Shown here: positions 44,319 to 53,546 of the stretch, piece after piece
Layout: the number at the start of each line of letters is the position of its first letter
Position numbering within the stretch: position 1 is the stretch's first letter
DNA from: Streptomyces typhae
GTDB lineage: Bacteria; Actinomycetota; Actinomycetes; Streptomycetales; Streptomycetaceae
Length of the DNA: 64,000 nt
Assembly: GCF_009755605.1 (NCBI RefSeq)
Contig: NZ_WPNZ01000005.1
Location: forward strand, 390,477-454,476
Reading direction: 5' to 3'
Position numbers and translations under genes: made by a program
Notes under the pieces: model-generated
What the model was told of the DNA's origin: nothing
The model's database searches: none
Seen by the model: only the letters and a program-made list of their open reading frames with translations

Positions 44319-44442
44319 AGGCGCCGAGTCTACGCGCTGTGACCGGGTGGCCTGATCGCGGGCCTCGCGCGGCGCGGGCCGACGGCCGCGTCGCGCAGGC
44401 CGTGGGCCTGCGGAGGAGGCGGCGTACGGGCCGGGCGTGTTC

Positions 44443-44537
44443 CGCGCAGCGCCGGGTACGACCGCCGCGCAGCGTCGGGTACGACCGCCGTACAGCGTTG
44501 GTGGGTATGACGGCCGTGCAGCGTCGGGTATGACTGG
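44443..44537. repeat. Four imperfect 23-25-bp tandem repeats
   Basis: Units contain CAGCGTCGGGTACGACCGCC and variants, and start at 44443, 44466, 44489 and 44514. They fill the divergent gap between thyA and the SnoaL-like gene. Confidence 0.8.
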
Positions 44538-44540
44538 TGC

Positions 44541-44917
44541 ATGCATGAAGAGACCGCACAGTCCGCGATCGACACGTTCCTCTCCGCGTTCAACGCCTGA
44601 ACGACAGCTATGTGGTTTCGCTGCTCTCCCAGGCGCTGACTCCTGACGTGGTGTTCTGGGGGCCGCTGGGCCGCGTCGACGGGATCGAGGCGGTCGAGCG
44701 GTTCGTCCTGGACATCCGGCGCCACCCGGCGGGCACGGGCACGATGGTGCGCTGTTCGGCAGTGGACATGCCGGGCGAGTGGGCCCGCTACCAGTGGGTC
44801 TTCACCACCCCGGACGGAGGCCCACGCCTCGCGGGAACGGATGTCGTCCACCTCCGGCAGAACCTCATCGACCAGGTCGTCGTCTTCGCTGGGGAAATCG
44901 GGGCGTCCGCTTCCTGA
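44541..44917 (+). pseudogene. SnoaL-like polyketide-cyclase-fold protein, frameshifted
   Basis: The N-terminus [19 protein letters not shown] is read from ATG 44541 and stops at 44598. The matching continuation [23 protein letters not shown] is open in another frame from 44597 to 44917. Inserting one base at the GCCTGAAC junction would join them as FNALNDSYV, exactly as expected for this family. The body ([29 protein letters not shown]) is a nuclear-transport-factor-2/SnoaL fold. It is either a recent pseudogene or a base-calling error; translation from a start inside (44612) is a third possibility. Confidence 0.75.
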
Positions 44918-45213
44918 ACGGTCTGGGCGGCTTGACCGGCTTGACCGGTCTGGGCGGCTCGGGCGGCCTGCGCGATCTGCGAGTGGACACCGACGACCGG
45001 CCCGCGGACGAGATCGCCGCAGAGGTTCTCCGGCGCAGCGGTCGGCCGACTGATAATCGGTTGTCCGCCCAGGCTGACGACGGATGCAATGTCCGGCATG
45101 ATCAGCCAGGCGTACCCGTCACGACGGGAAGAGAAGAACGCATACCGACCGGCCTCGCCACTCCGCACTCCGGGCGAACGGCAGCCGCACCGTCGCAGGG
45201 GAGGCGGCACCGC
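44918..45213. other. Gap without a supported gene
   Basis: About 296 nt with imperfect GGCTTGACC/GGTCTGGGC repeats near 44929-44965. The frame of the next gene is open here but shows no conserved sequence. Confidence 0.5.
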
Positions 45214-46389
45214 ATGAGTTCGCCAGCATCGTCGCCTGACGTGCGGCCCGCATCGCCTGAAACGCGGCCCGCGTCACCCGAGGAGCGGCCCACGTCACCT
45301 GAAGTGCTGCGCCCCGAAGGCCCGTCCATCCGGATCGGAGCCCTCGTTCCGCTGTCGCGGCCCGGCTGGGTCGAGGCGGGCCGACACCTGCTCGCAGGTC
45401 TGGAACTGGCCGTCGACGAGGTCAATGGCGCCGGTGGGATCGGCGGAGGCCCACTGGAGTTGGTGGTACGGGACACCGCGGCCGATCCGCAGCGCGCCGC
45501 GGCGGCCGTCGACGAACTGGCCGGTCTGGGCGTGGCCGCCGTGGTGGGGGAGTACCACAGCGTCGTCGCTCGCACCGCTGCCGCCAGGGCCGACGCGGTC
45601 GGACTGCCGTTCCTGTGCTCGTCGGCGGTCATCGACGCGCTCACCGGGCAGCCGACGGACCGGGTCGCACGGCTCGCACCGGCACAGTCCCACGGCTGGC
45701 GGATCTACGCGGACTTCCTGCTCGCCGCGGGGCACAGCCGTATCGCCGTGGCGTCCCAGCCGAGTGTCTACTGGGCGTCCGGGGCCCGCATCCTGCGGGA
45801 CCACCTCACTCCGCGCGGCGGCACCGTCGTCGAACTCGACGTGAACGAACTCGACCCGGCGGCCGTGTGCGACGCCCTCGTCGAGCATCGCGCGACAGCT
45901 CTCCTTCTTCTCGCGGGGGTGCCGGAGCCGGCGGTGTCGATCGTCGGGGCCGTCCGCCGCGACCGGCGCCTCGCCGGGACCCTGATCGGTGCTCCGGCGG
46001 GACAGCCGGAGTTCGCCGGGTGGGCGTCGTCCCTGGGCGACGAGGGCGCCGCCGTCCCGTTCCTGCGCTATCTGCCCGAGCGGCTGGGCCCACTCGGCGT
46101 ACGCGTCGAGCGCGCCCTCCGCCGACGACTGGCCGAAGCGCCCTCTTTCGTGGCCTTCGAGGGCTACGACGCGATCGTCGTCCTCACGGATGTGCTGCGG
46201 TCCCACGGAGCCGACCGGGCGAGCATCGCCCGAGCCTGGCCGAGCGTTGCCGTCGAAGGCACCCGCGGTCGGATCCAGTTCTCCCGCACGCCGGGCACCG
46301 GTGTCTGGCAGTGGACCTGGCCGCCGGTTCAAGTCGTCGATCGAGACCCGGCGGAACGCGACCGGTTCCGGGTCCTGCACACCGGCTGA
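45214..46389 (+). CDS. Periplasmic-binding-fold protein, branched-chain amino acid receptor (LivK/AmiC) type
   Basis: 391 aa. ATG 45214 is 10 nt after GGGGAGG. After an N-terminal tail with repeated SPETRPASPE-like units comes a type I periplasmic binding fold: IRIGALVPLSRPGWVEAG, GLELAVDEVNGAGGI, GLGVAAVVGEYHSVVARTAA, FEGYDAIVVLTDVLR. There is no signal peptide or lipobox and no ABC transporter genes nearby, so it is probably a cytoplasmic ligand sensor (AmiC-like) rather than a transport receptor. It is a single gene. The ligand is unknown. Confidence 0.8.
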   Translation: MSSPASSPDVRPASPETRPASPEERPTSPEVLRPEGPSIRIGALVPLSRPGWVEAGRHLLAGLELAVDEVNGAGGIGGGPLELVVRDTAADPQRAAAAVDELAGLGVAAVVGEYHSVVARTAAARADAVGLPFLCSSAVIDALTGQPTDRVARLAPAQSHGWRIYADFLLAAGHSRIAVASQPSVYWASGARILRDHLTPRGGTVVELDVNELDPAAVCDALVEHRATALLLLAGVPEPAVSIVGAVRRDRRLAGTLIGAPAGQPEFAGWASSLGDEGAAVPFLRYLPERLGPLGVRVERALRRRLAEAPSFVAFEGYDAIVVLTDVLRSHGADRASIARAWPSVAVEGTRGRIQFSRTPGTGVWQWTWPPVQVVDRDPAERDRFRVLHTG

Positions 46390-46450
46390 GCGGGCTGACG
46401 CCCGCCGCCCTCGGCGGCCCGCACGGACCTCGCGCCAACAGGACGATCCA

Positions 46451-46493
46451 CAGCGGGGAAGCAGCGGGGAAGCAGCGGGGAAGCAGCAGGGAA
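46451..46493. repeat. 11-bp tandem repeats (CAGCGGGGAAG)
   Basis: About 3.5 units lie just before the VOC gene. Confidence 0.7.
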
Positions 46494-46535
46494 ACGGCGA
46501 GGAATGAGCGGATGGGCCCCTGGTAGGGTGCGCCG

Positions 46536-46970
46536 ATGTCTTCGATCAAGAAGTTCCAAGTCACCTTCGACTGCGCGGAACCCGAACGTGTGGCGCGCTT
46601 CTGGTGCGAGGTGCTGGGGTACGTGGCGCCGCCGCCTCCGGAGGGGTTCGCGACCTGGGACGGCTACAACGCATCCCTGGCGCCCGAGAACCGGGGCTCG
46701 TGGTTCGCGTGCAGCGATCCCACAGGTGTCGGCCCGCGACTGTTCTTCCAGCGCGTACCCGAAGGCAAGGCCGTCAAGAACCGGGTGCACCTCGATGTGC
46801 GGGTCGGCACGGGGCTCGTGGGAGAGGAGCGCCTCGCCGTGCTCGAAGCCGAGTGCGCGCGGCTTGTCGCGCTGGGTGCCGTACGCCTGCGCCTTCTGGC
46901 CGCCGATGAGGAGAACGAGTCGTGCCTGCTGATGCAGGACGTCGAGGGCAACGAGTTCTGCCTCGACTGA
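46536..46970 (+). CDS. VOC (glyoxalase-like) family protein
   Basis: 144 aa. It begins IKKFQVTFDCAEPERVARFWCEVLGY and ends LLMQDVEGNEFCLD, the beta-alpha-beta-beta-beta start and end of a VOC metalloprotein, with KNRVHLDVRVG in the middle. Such proteins include glyoxalases, bleomycin-type resistance proteins and dioxygenases. Nothing in the context gives a substrate. It is monocistronic, with a perfect hairpin terminator downstream. Confidence 0.85.
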   Translation: MSSIKKFQVTFDCAEPERVARFWCEVLGYVAPPPPEGFATWDGYNASLAPENRGSWFACSDPTGVGPRLFFQRVPEGKAVKNRVHLDVRVGTGLVGEERLAVLEAECARLVALGAVRLRLLAADEENESCLLMQDVEGNEFCLD

Positions 46971-47054
46971 GAGGCTTGAGCGTGCGGTCCTGAGCGCCTT
47001 GCGTGAGTGACCCTTGACGCCGCGCGAGGGTCGGATTCCGGCACGGCACGCGGT

Positions 47055-47087
47055 CCGCCCCCGGGTCGATGGCCGACCCGGGGGCGG
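47055..47087. terminator. Perfect 14-bp stem-loop, bidirectional terminator
   Basis: CCGCCCCCGGGTCG (47055-47068) pairs perfectly with 47074-47087 around the 5-nt loop ATGGC. It lies between the convergent VOC and AA10 genes. Confidence 0.85.
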
Positions 47088-47168
47088 AGCAGTCCCGGTG
47101 CTGAACACCCGCGGACCCAGGGGGGCGACGGGAACAGGAGCGGTGTGCGAGCCCCTGGCCGAGGGATG

Positions 47169-47765
47169 TCAGAAGCGCACGTCGGAGCAGGCGTAGAAGG
47201 CGTTGCCGGTGTCGGCGATGGTCCAGACGCCGAGGATCAGGTGCCGGCCTGTCTTCTGGGGCAGGACGCCGGAGTGGGTGACCGTGGCGCCGGGCTGACG
47301 GCCGCCGAAGGGCACCGAGAGGAACGGCTGCGGGTCCAGGTCGGCCCTGGTCAGCGGCTTGGTCGCGTCCCAGCCGTCCTTGGTGATGTAGTAGCGGAAG
47401 TCGGTGGTGGCGTGCCGTGCCGTGATCCGCCAGACGAAGGTGTGGCTCTGGCCCGCGGTCAGCTTGGTGGTCGGCCAGTTCCCGCCGCGCGGGTCGTCCA
47501 GCTCGGAGAAGCGCCCGATGCCGCCCGCGCAGATGCGGCCGTCGGCGGGCCCGCGCGCGGGGAATCCCTTGGGTCCCTCGACGCTCGGCGGCTCCCACTG
47601 GATCTGCCCGCAGTTGCGGACGGTCCCGTTGCCGCACAACTGCTGGCGGCTGATGGGCGAGTCGGTGTAACCGTGGGCCTGGGCGCTGCCGCTGGTGGCG
47701 AGCATCGTCGACCCGGCGATGCCGAGGCCGACGAGTAACGAGGTGAGCTTCTTGCGCATGCGCAT
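47169..47765 (-). CDS. Secreted lytic polysaccharide monooxygenase, AA10 (second)
   Basis: 198 aa. Basic start MRMRKKL, hydrophobic core, cleavage after SGSAQA giving mature HGYTDSPISRQQLCG with the copper-brace His1. WRITARHATTDFRYYITKDGWD and the terminal GVWTIADTGNAFYACSDV fit small chitin-active AA10 enzymes. It is more canonical than the copy at 17472. A GGGAG site precedes ATG 47765. A perfect DasR-type core sits 125 nt upstream, consistent with induction by N-acetylglucosamine. Confidence 0.96.
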   Translation of the reverse strand: MRMRKKLTSLLVGLGIAGSTMLATSGSAQAHGYTDSPISRQQLCGNGTVRNCGQIQWEPPSVEGPKGFPARGPADGRICAGGIGRFSELDDPRGGNWPTTKLTAGQSHTFVWRITARHATTDFRYYITKDGWDATKPLTRADLDPQPFLSVPFGGRQPGATVTHSGVLPQKTGRHLILGVWTIADTGNAFYACSDVRF

Positions 47766-47888
47766 GGAGTGCTCCCGTGGTCCGGAGGTTGCGGAAGGGG
47801 GCGGACACCCACCTCGGTCGTACTGCCGGGGCTGACGGTGAGAACAAGGTGGCAGTACGGCAACAACCGGAGGGCGAGCGTCCGACGC

Positions 47889-47899
47889 GGTCTAGACCA
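47889..47899. promoter_or_regulatory. DasR-type operator (dre)
   Basis: GGTCTAGACCA is a perfect match to the palindromic core of the known DasR site and of chitinase promoter elements. It lies upstream of the AA10 gene on the minus strand. Confidence 0.75.
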
Positions 47900-48014
47900 A
47901 GTCTGAGAGTAGCTTGACGATTTGAGCATGTCCATACCAATGGTGGGTGCCGGTCAGGTCCGCTCCAGCGGATATTGAGTGGCCGTCGACGCGTCGGGTG
48001 GGCAGTCTTCATCC

Positions 48015-48872
48015 ATGAACGCACAGGCCAATGACGTGCTGAGCCCCTCCTGGCTCGGGGCCCCGATCGACGCCCGCCGTCTGTTCGCCCCTGAACAGGC
48101 CGCGTTGATGGCCACATTGCGCGGCCTGGCGCCCGCCGACTGGGCCAGGGAAGCCGTACCGGACTGGACCGTCCGAGATCTCGCCGCCCACCTTCTCGGC
48201 GACTTCTACGGCCGCCTGGCCCGGGACCGCGACGGCCACCGGGAAGGTCCCTCCTTCGCGCCGGGTGAGCCCCTGGAAGCGTTCATCCACCGCGTCAACC
48301 ACGAGTGGGTCGACGCCCATCGCAGGGTGAGTCCGGGCGCGCTCACCGCGACCCTCGATCTCATCGGCGGGCAGGTCGCCCGGTTCTTCGAGGCCACCGA
48401 TCCCGACGCCCCGTCCCTCGGGGTGTCCTGGGCCGGGGTCGACCCGGCGCCGATGTGGCTGGACAGCGCCCGGGACCTCACCGAGTTCTGGACCCACCGC
48501 CAGCAGATCCGGCACGCGGTCGGCCAGGGCACCGACCCAGATCCGAGGTTCCTCTCCGTGGTTCTCGACACCTTCATGCGGGCCCTGCCGCACACCCTGC
48601 GCGGGGTCGCCGCGCGGGTCGGCACCCAGGTCCAGGTACGCGTCGACGGACCGGCCGGCGGCAACTGGTCGGCGACGGCCACCGGTTCCACCTGGTCGCT
48701 CGCCGAGCCGCCCGCCGAACGGCCCGCCGCGGTCGTCAGGATGGACGCGGAGACGGCCTGGCGCCTGTGCACCCGCGGGATCCAGCCGGAGGCCGCCCTG
48801 ACCCGCGTCCGCGTCGACGGCGACCGTCAACTGGCGGAGGCGGCCTGCCGGATCGTGTCGATCGTCCACTGA
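48015..48872 (+). CDS. Maleylpyruvate isomerase/DinB-like mycothiol-dependent family protein
   Basis: 285 aa from ATG 48015. The N-terminal helical-bundle motif PDWTVRDLAAHLLGDFYGRLAR is the MDMPI/DinB signature with its metal-binding His, and DLTEFWTHRQQIRHAVGQ contributes a further His. The C-terminal part (VRMDAETAWRLCTRGI) is the small SCP-like domain often fused to it. Members are mycothiol-dependent isomerases or transferases, typical of actinobacteria. The actual substrate is unknown. It appears monocistronic. Confidence 0.8.
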   Translation: MNAQANDVLSPSWLGAPIDARRLFAPEQAALMATLRGLAPADWAREAVPDWTVRDLAAHLLGDFYGRLARDRDGHREGPSFAPGEPLEAFIHRVNHEWVDAHRRVSPGALTATLDLIGGQVARFFEATDPDAPSLGVSWAGVDPAPMWLDSARDLTEFWTHRQQIRHAVGQGTDPDPRFLSVVLDTFMRALPHTLRGVAARVGTQVQVRVDGPAGGNWSATATGSTWSLAEPPAERPAAVVRMDAETAWRLCTRGIQPEAALTRVRVDGDRQLAEAACRIVSIVH

Positions 48873-48905
48873 CCGCGACAGCGCCTGTCGACTGCGTTCA
48901 TCTTC

Positions 48906-49020
48906 ATGTCCCCGGCCGTGTCCCCGGCCGTGTCCCCGGCCATGTCCCCGGCCATGTCCCCGGCTGTGTCCATGGTCATGGCCACGGCCACAGTCATGAC
49001 CACGGCCACGAGCATGACTA
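48906..49020. repeat. 12-bp tandem repeats followed by CACGGCCAC-type repeats
   Basis: Five and a half units of (A/G)TGTCCCCGGCC run from 48906, followed by imperfect ATGACCACGGCC motifs. They sit between the isomerase-family gene and the tuf pseudogene. Confidence 0.85.
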
Positions 49021-49076
49021 CGACGTGGTCGTGGCGTGGCCGTGGTCCGCCGGGACGAGCGGGCGGCGCGATCCGT

Positions 49077-49734
49077 CTAGCGGGTGACCTTGGTGACCTG
49101 GCCCGCGCCGACCGTGCGGCCTCCTTCGCGGATGGTGAACCGCAGCCCCTCCTCCATGGCGACCGGCTGGATGAGCGAGACGTTCATGGTGGCGTTGTCA
49201 CCGGGCATGACCATCTCGGTGCCCTTGGGGAGGGTCACGACGCCGGTCACGTCCGTCGTACGGAAGGAGAACTGGTCTTCTCGGCCTTGATGTCGACGGT
49301 CTCGTTGACCTTCAGGACACCGCGCTCGATCCGGCCGGTGACGACCGTGCCGCGGCCGGTGATGGTGAAGACGTCCTAGATCGGCATCAGGAACGGCTGG
49401 TCGACGTCGCGCTGCGGCTCCGGGACGTTCTCATCCACGGCCTTCATCAGTTCGACGACCGTCTTGGTCCACTCCGGGTCGCCCTCCAGCGCCTTGAGGG
49501 CGGAGACCTTGACGACCGGCAGGTCGTCGCCCGGGAACTCGCGGCGACGACGATGTACGGAACACTGGACTGGCGGGCCAGGAGCACGTGCTCCTTGGTC
49601 TGCGGCATCGGGCCGTCGGTGGCGGCGACCACGAGGATGGCGCCGTCCATCTGCGCGGCACCCGTGATCATGTTCTTGATGTAGTCCACGTGCCCGATCG
49701 TGCCGATGGTCGGAGCGGAGGTGCGTGCGCCCAT
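49077..49734 (-). pseudogene. tuf: Decayed elongation factor Tu gene
   Basis: EF-Tu pieces lie in order over 658 nt where about 1190 are needed. ATG 49734 reads IGTIGHVD then jumps to [17 protein letters not shown], as if deleted between the two G-H-x-D motifs, so the P-loop Lys and switch I are gone. After VPYIVVA a deletion plus frameshift joins the [20 protein letters not shown] region. A TAG stop replaces a Glu codon just before [20 protein letters not shown] third deletion joins VDIKAEKT to the [15 protein letters not shown] region, and the C-terminus [15 protein letters not shown] ends at TAG 49079. It cannot make a functional factor. Confidence 0.93.
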
Positions 49735-49788
49735 GCCGGTTCTGGGCGTCGCCGTCAGGTTGACGCCCGGAGTCGCCGTCCGCCGATT

Positions 49789-50472
49789 TCAGGCCAGTTC
49801 GCTGCGGATCTGGGTGACGACGGCGCGGACCAGCTGGTCGAACTGCTCGTCGGCGGTGGGGAGGGGCAGCGCGGCGGCCTCACGGAGCGCGGGGAGGTCG
49901 AGGTCGGCGTGGCCCTCCAGCCAGGTGTCGGGCACGAGTGCGCTCCGGTCGGCTCCGGCGCGGGCCGCGGGCTGGTCCACCAGGAGGGCGAACGACAGGA
50001 CGAGCAGGGAGAGATGGCGGTGGGCCGCGAGCGCCGCCGGGATGCCGAGGCCGATGTCCCGCAGGAGCGCGAGGAAGCGGTCCAGGTTGAGCAGGCGGTT
50101 GGGGTGCACCGAGGCCGGGGGAGTGTCCTCGTCGAGGGAGACGAGAAGGGCGCGGGGCCAGCGGCGGTACAGCTCGCGCAGCGAGCCGGCGTAGTCGGCG
50201 ACGGACGCCTCCCACGTCGCGGCGCGCAGCGGCGGCGGGCTCCAGGAGCTGAGCATCAGATCGACGGCGAGGTGGACGACGTCCTGCCGGTCCTCGACGT
50301 AGTTGTACAGCGCCCGCACGGTGACACCGAGGTCGGCGGCCAGGGCGCGCATCGTGAGCGCCGGGAACCCCTCCGCGCCCGCCGTCTCCAGAGCCTTGGC
50401 GGCGATGATTTCGCGGGTCAGGACCGGGCGGCCCTTGCGCGTGGCGGGGCGGCGGCGGGAGGTGGCAGGCAT
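49789..50472 (-). CDS. TetR/AcrR-family repressor
   Basis: 227 aa. The N-terminal helix-turn-helix [26 protein letters not shown] is typical of TetR, with a TetR_C-like ligand domain of about 150 residues. A basic leader ([11 protein letters not shown]) precedes it. It is divergent from an MFS exporter gene across 270 nt with 34-bp tandem repeats, the classic TetR-exporter arrangement, so it probably represses both. Confidence 0.92.
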   Translation of the reverse strand: MPATSRRRPATRKGRPVLTREIIAAKALETAGAEGFPALTMRALAADLGVTVRALYNYVEDRQDVVHLAVDLMLSSWSPPPLRAATWEASVADYAGSLRELYRRWPRALLVSLDEDTPPASVHPNRLLNLDRFLALLRDIGLGIPAALAAHRHLSLLVLSFALLVDQPAARAGADRSALVPDTWLEGHADLDLPALREAAALPLPTADEQFDQLVRAVVTQIRSELA

Positions 50473-50569
50473 GGCGTCAGCCTACGGTCCCACTTGAACT
50501 TCACACATGTTGACTTTAGTGGTCGGAGCCACCAGGCTGGCCGCGTACGCCAGATCACGCCCACTGACG

Positions 50570-50700
50570 CATGTGCCCGCGCACCTGCCCACGTGAGCTT
50601 GCGTGCGTGCCCGCGCATCTGCCTACGTGAGCTTGTGTGCGTGCCCGCGCACCTGCCCACGTGAGCTTGTGTGCGTGTGCGCACACCTGCCCGCGTGCGC
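50570..50700. repeat. 34-bp tandem repeats in the tetR/MFS divergent region
   Basis: ACGTGAGCTTGCGTGCGTGC-type units start at 50591, 50625 and 50659, with a partial unit before the first. They are more than 90 percent alike. They lie between the regulator and the exporter and may be multiple operators. Confidence 0.88.
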
Positions 50701-50746
50701 CCGCACGCCTGCTCGCGCACGTCCACGCCCGGAGGTCGAATTCCGC

Positions 50747-52171
50747 ATGCCTGCTCGTAGATCCCGTCGGCTCCCGCCACTGAGCGGGGTCCTGGTGCTC
50801 GTGATGGCGTCCACGGGCCTGGTGGTCGTCGACCTCACCATCGTGGCCATCGGGCTTCCACTGATCAGTACGGAGCTCGCGGACGGGGCGTCGGCCGAGT
50901 CCGTGGTGGTGACGTACATGGTCGCCATGGGCGCGCTCACCCAGGTCGTCGGAAGCCTGTCGGACCGGTGGGGCAGGCGGCCGCTGTTCCTCGCCGGGAT
51001 CGCCGTGTTCACCGCGGCCTCACTGGCCGCGACGGTGGCGCCGGACCTGCTGTGGCTCGACGTCGCCCGCGTGGTCCAGGGCGCCGGCGCGGCGGCGATC
51101 ATGGTGAACGGCATCCCCCTGCTCTCCGACCGCTACGAAGGCGAGGAGCGCGACCTCGCCATCGGAGCCTGGGGGTCCTTCGCGACCGCGGCCGGCCTGC
51201 TCGCCCCGACCCTCGGCGGGGTACTGGCCGACACCTTCGGGTGGCGGGCGGTCTTCGCGGTCAACCTGCCGCTCGGGGCGGCTGCCTGGGTGCTGGCCGT
51301 ACGCGTGCTGCCCTCCGCGCCGCCCGCGCCGTCGGCACCGGACGCCGGGCGGCCGGACTGGACCGGCAGCCTGCTGCTCATGCTCGGCCTCGGCACGGCC
51401 ACCCTGCTGATGCTCCGTGACGGCGACGCGTCGTGGTCCGGCCAGGACACCGCGGTGCTGCTGACCGCCTGCCTGGCGCTGGCCGCCTTCGCCTTCGTCC
51501 AGCTCCGCGTGCCCGCGCCCACGCTGGACCTGCGGATGTTCGGCCGCCCCGCGTTCTCCGGAGCCATGCTGGCCATCCTCCTCTCCCGCGTCCTGACCAT
51601 CGGCGGCTCCGTCTACCTGGTGCTGTACTTCTCCGACGGCCTCAACCTGAGCCCGACCGCCGCGGGCCTCCTCATGACCCCGATCTTCCTCGCCCAGATC
51701 GCGATGGGCATGGTCGGCTCCAAACTGCTCAGCCACTGGGCCCCCGGCCTGGTGATCGGCTCCGGCTACCTGCTCAAAGGTGTCGGCCTCGCCGCTCTGG
51801 CGCTGCTCATCACCCCCGGCACGCCGTGGTGGGCCCTGCTTCTGCCGCTGCTCGCCTGGGGAGCGGGCGGTGGGATCGCCGGTGCGCCTGTCATGGCCGT
51901 CGCCGTACGCGTCACGGCCCCCGAACGGGTCGGCATGGTCGCGGGGACCGTCTCCACCCTCGCCTCCCTCGGCGCCGGCATCGGTACCGCGGCGCTCGGC
52001 GTGGTCTTCACCCTGCACGGCGGTGACGGCAGCCGGGCCGTGACCGACGGCGCCCGAGCCGTCATGGGCACGTCCGCGGCCCTCGCGGCCGTCGCCGTAC
52101 TCAGCACGATCACACTCATCCACCCGCGCCGCGTGCCGCGCCCCGACCGGGGCGGAGTGCCCGTCTCCTGA
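50747..52171 (+). CDS. MFS drug-resistance transporter, 14-TM type
   Basis: 474 aa from ATG 50747, 11 nt after GGAGG; longer starts run through the repeat array. VVVDLTIVAIGLPLI (TM1), GSLSDRWGRRPLFLAG (motif A) and the motif C-like ATAAGLLAPTLGGVL mark a DHA2-type exporter. It probably exports a toxic compound under control of the divergent TetR regulator. Confidence 0.92.
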   Translation: MPARRSRRLPPLSGVLVLVMASTGLVVVDLTIVAIGLPLISTELADGASAESVVVTYMVAMGALTQVVGSLSDRWGRRPLFLAGIAVFTAASLAATVAPDLLWLDVARVVQGAGAAAIMVNGIPLLSDRYEGEERDLAIGAWGSFATAAGLLAPTLGGVLADTFGWRAVFAVNLPLGAAAWVLAVRVLPSAPPAPSAPDAGRPDWTGSLLLMLGLGTATLLMLRDGDASWSGQDTAVLLTACLALAAFAFVQLRVPAPTLDLRMFGRPAFSGAMLAILLSRVLTIGGSVYLVLYFSDGLNLSPTAAGLLMTPIFLAQIAMGMVGSKLLSHWAPGLVIGSGYLLKGVGLAALALLITPGTPWWALLLPLLAWGAGGGIAGAPVMAVAVRVTAPERVGMVAGTVSTLASLGAGIGTAALGVVFTLHGGDGSRAVTDGARAVMGTSAALAAVAVLSTITLIHPRRVPRPDRGGVPVS

Positions 52172-52310
52172 GGGTCCGCGCCGGGACCGGTACTCCAGGA
52201 CTGGCAGGCCAGGACCGGCAGGCCAGGACCGGCCTCGCTCGGCGACGGCTCACTATGCGCCATTGGTGAGCGCCCTCGGGCCAACCGGGTTGAGGCGGCG
52301 GGCTGTTGGG

Positions 52311-52376
52311 CACGGCTGTGCTCGACCGGGCACAGGTGTGCTCGACCGGGCACGGCTGTGCTCGACGGGGCACGGC
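52311..52376. repeat. 20-bp tandem repeats before the methyltransferase
   Basis: Three copies of CACGGCTGTGCTCGACCGGG with one or two changes each (52311, 52331, 52351), ending 20 nt before the start codon. Confidence 0.88.
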
Positions 52377-52395
52377 AGCGGAAGGAGCCAGGGCG

Positions 52396-53517
52396 ATGGG
52401 CGACATGGGCACGGCTGGTCGGCGGGCGGTGGACGGCGCCGAAGGTGTGGACGGTACGGACGGCACGGACGGCACGGACCGCGTGCGCGGCGGAGACGGG
52501 GGAGGCGCGGCACTCATCGATGCGGCGCTCGGCTTCGTGTTCCCTGCCGCGCTGAGGGCGGTGGCGCTCACACGCGTGGCGGACCACCTGTCCGACGGGC
52601 CGCGCACCCCTACCGCCCTGGCCGCCGCCACTGAGACGGATCCCGCGGCACTGACCCGGGTGCTGCGGCTGCTCGCCACGCGGGGCCTGCTCGCCGAGGA
52701 CGAGCAAGGACGATTCCGCCTCGAGGCGTCCGGGCAGGCGCTGCGGTCCGATGTGCCCGGGTCGGTGCGGGACGGAATCCTCATGATCACCGACCGTACG
52801 TTCTGGCTCCCGGCAGGCAGGATGGACCAGTGCCTGCGTACCGGCGAGTCCGTCTTCGAGGACATCTTCACCCAGCCGTTCTTCGACCACTTCGCCCAGG
52901 ACGCGAAGACCGCCGCCGTGTTCCACGACGGCATGGCGGCCATGTCCGGCGTGGAGAACGGGCCGATCGCCGCCGCCTACGACTTCCCGGAGACCGGCAC
53001 CGTCGTGGACGTCGGCGGGGGCCAGGGCGGTTTCCTCGCCGCCGTGCTGCGCGCGGGACCGGGCCTCGACGGCGTCCTGTACGACCAGGCCCACGTCCTG
53101 GCGGGGCACGAGCTGGGGGACGACGCGGCGCTCGCCGGGCGGTGGTCCACGGCGGAGGGCGACTTCTTCACCGACGTACCCAAGGGCGACGTCCTCCTCC
53201 TCAAGCGCATCCTGCACGACTGGCAGGACGAGCAGTGCGTCCGTCTGCTGCGGGCCTGCCGCCGCGCGCTCGCTCCGGGAGGACGGGTCCTGGTGGTGGA
53301 CGCGGTCATCGTGGCCGACAACCGCCCTCATCAGGCCAAGGACCTGGACCTCCTGATGATGACTTCGCTGGTCGGCCGCGAGCGCACGCACGAGAACTTC
53401 CGTGCCCTGTTCGCCGAGGCGGGTCTGCGTCTGACCCGGGTCCTGCCCACGCCCACGGTCCTGAGCGTCGTCGAGGCCCAGGCCATCGACGACGCGGCGG
53501 GAGCGGGCGGCTCCTGA
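52396..53517 (+). CDS. SAM-dependent O-methyltransferase (plant-OMT/DnrK type)
   Basis: 373 aa. AAGGAG lies 9 nt before ATG 52396. The first 35 residues are Gly/Asp repeats. Then a winged-helix dimerisation domain (PTALAAATETDPAALTRVLRLLATRGLL) and a Rossmann domain with VVDVGGGQGGFLAAVL (SAM site), LLLKRILHDWQDEQC (catalytic His region) and LVVDAVI. It methylates a hydroxyl of a small aromatic or polyketide. It sits alone downstream of the exporter, and a link to either PKS region is only possible, not shown. Confidence 0.9.
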   Translation: MGDMGTAGRRAVDGAEGVDGTDGTDGTDRVRGGDGGGAALIDAALGFVFPAALRAVALTRVADHLSDGPRTPTALAAATETDPAALTRVLRLLATRGLLAEDEQGRFRLEASGQALRSDVPGSVRDGILMITDRTFWLPAGRMDQCLRTGESVFEDIFTQPFFDHFAQDAKTAAVFHDGMAAMSGVENGPIAAAYDFPETGTVVDVGGGQGGFLAAVLRAGPGLDGVLYDQAHVLAGHELGDDAALAGRWSTAEGDFFTDVPKGDVLLLKRILHDWQDEQCVRLLRACRRALAPGGRVLVVDAVIVADNRPHQAKDLDLLMMTSLVGRERTHENFRALFAEAGLRLTRVLPTPTVLSVVEAQAIDDAAGAGGS

Positions 53518-53546
53518 GCTCCCTCAGGCCCGTGCGCGACGCGCGG

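Noticed and set aside
49447..49734. Short functional EF-Tu-like GTPase
   Set aside because: The P-loop lysine and switch region are deleted and the frame breaks after VPYIVVA; it is part of the pseudogene.
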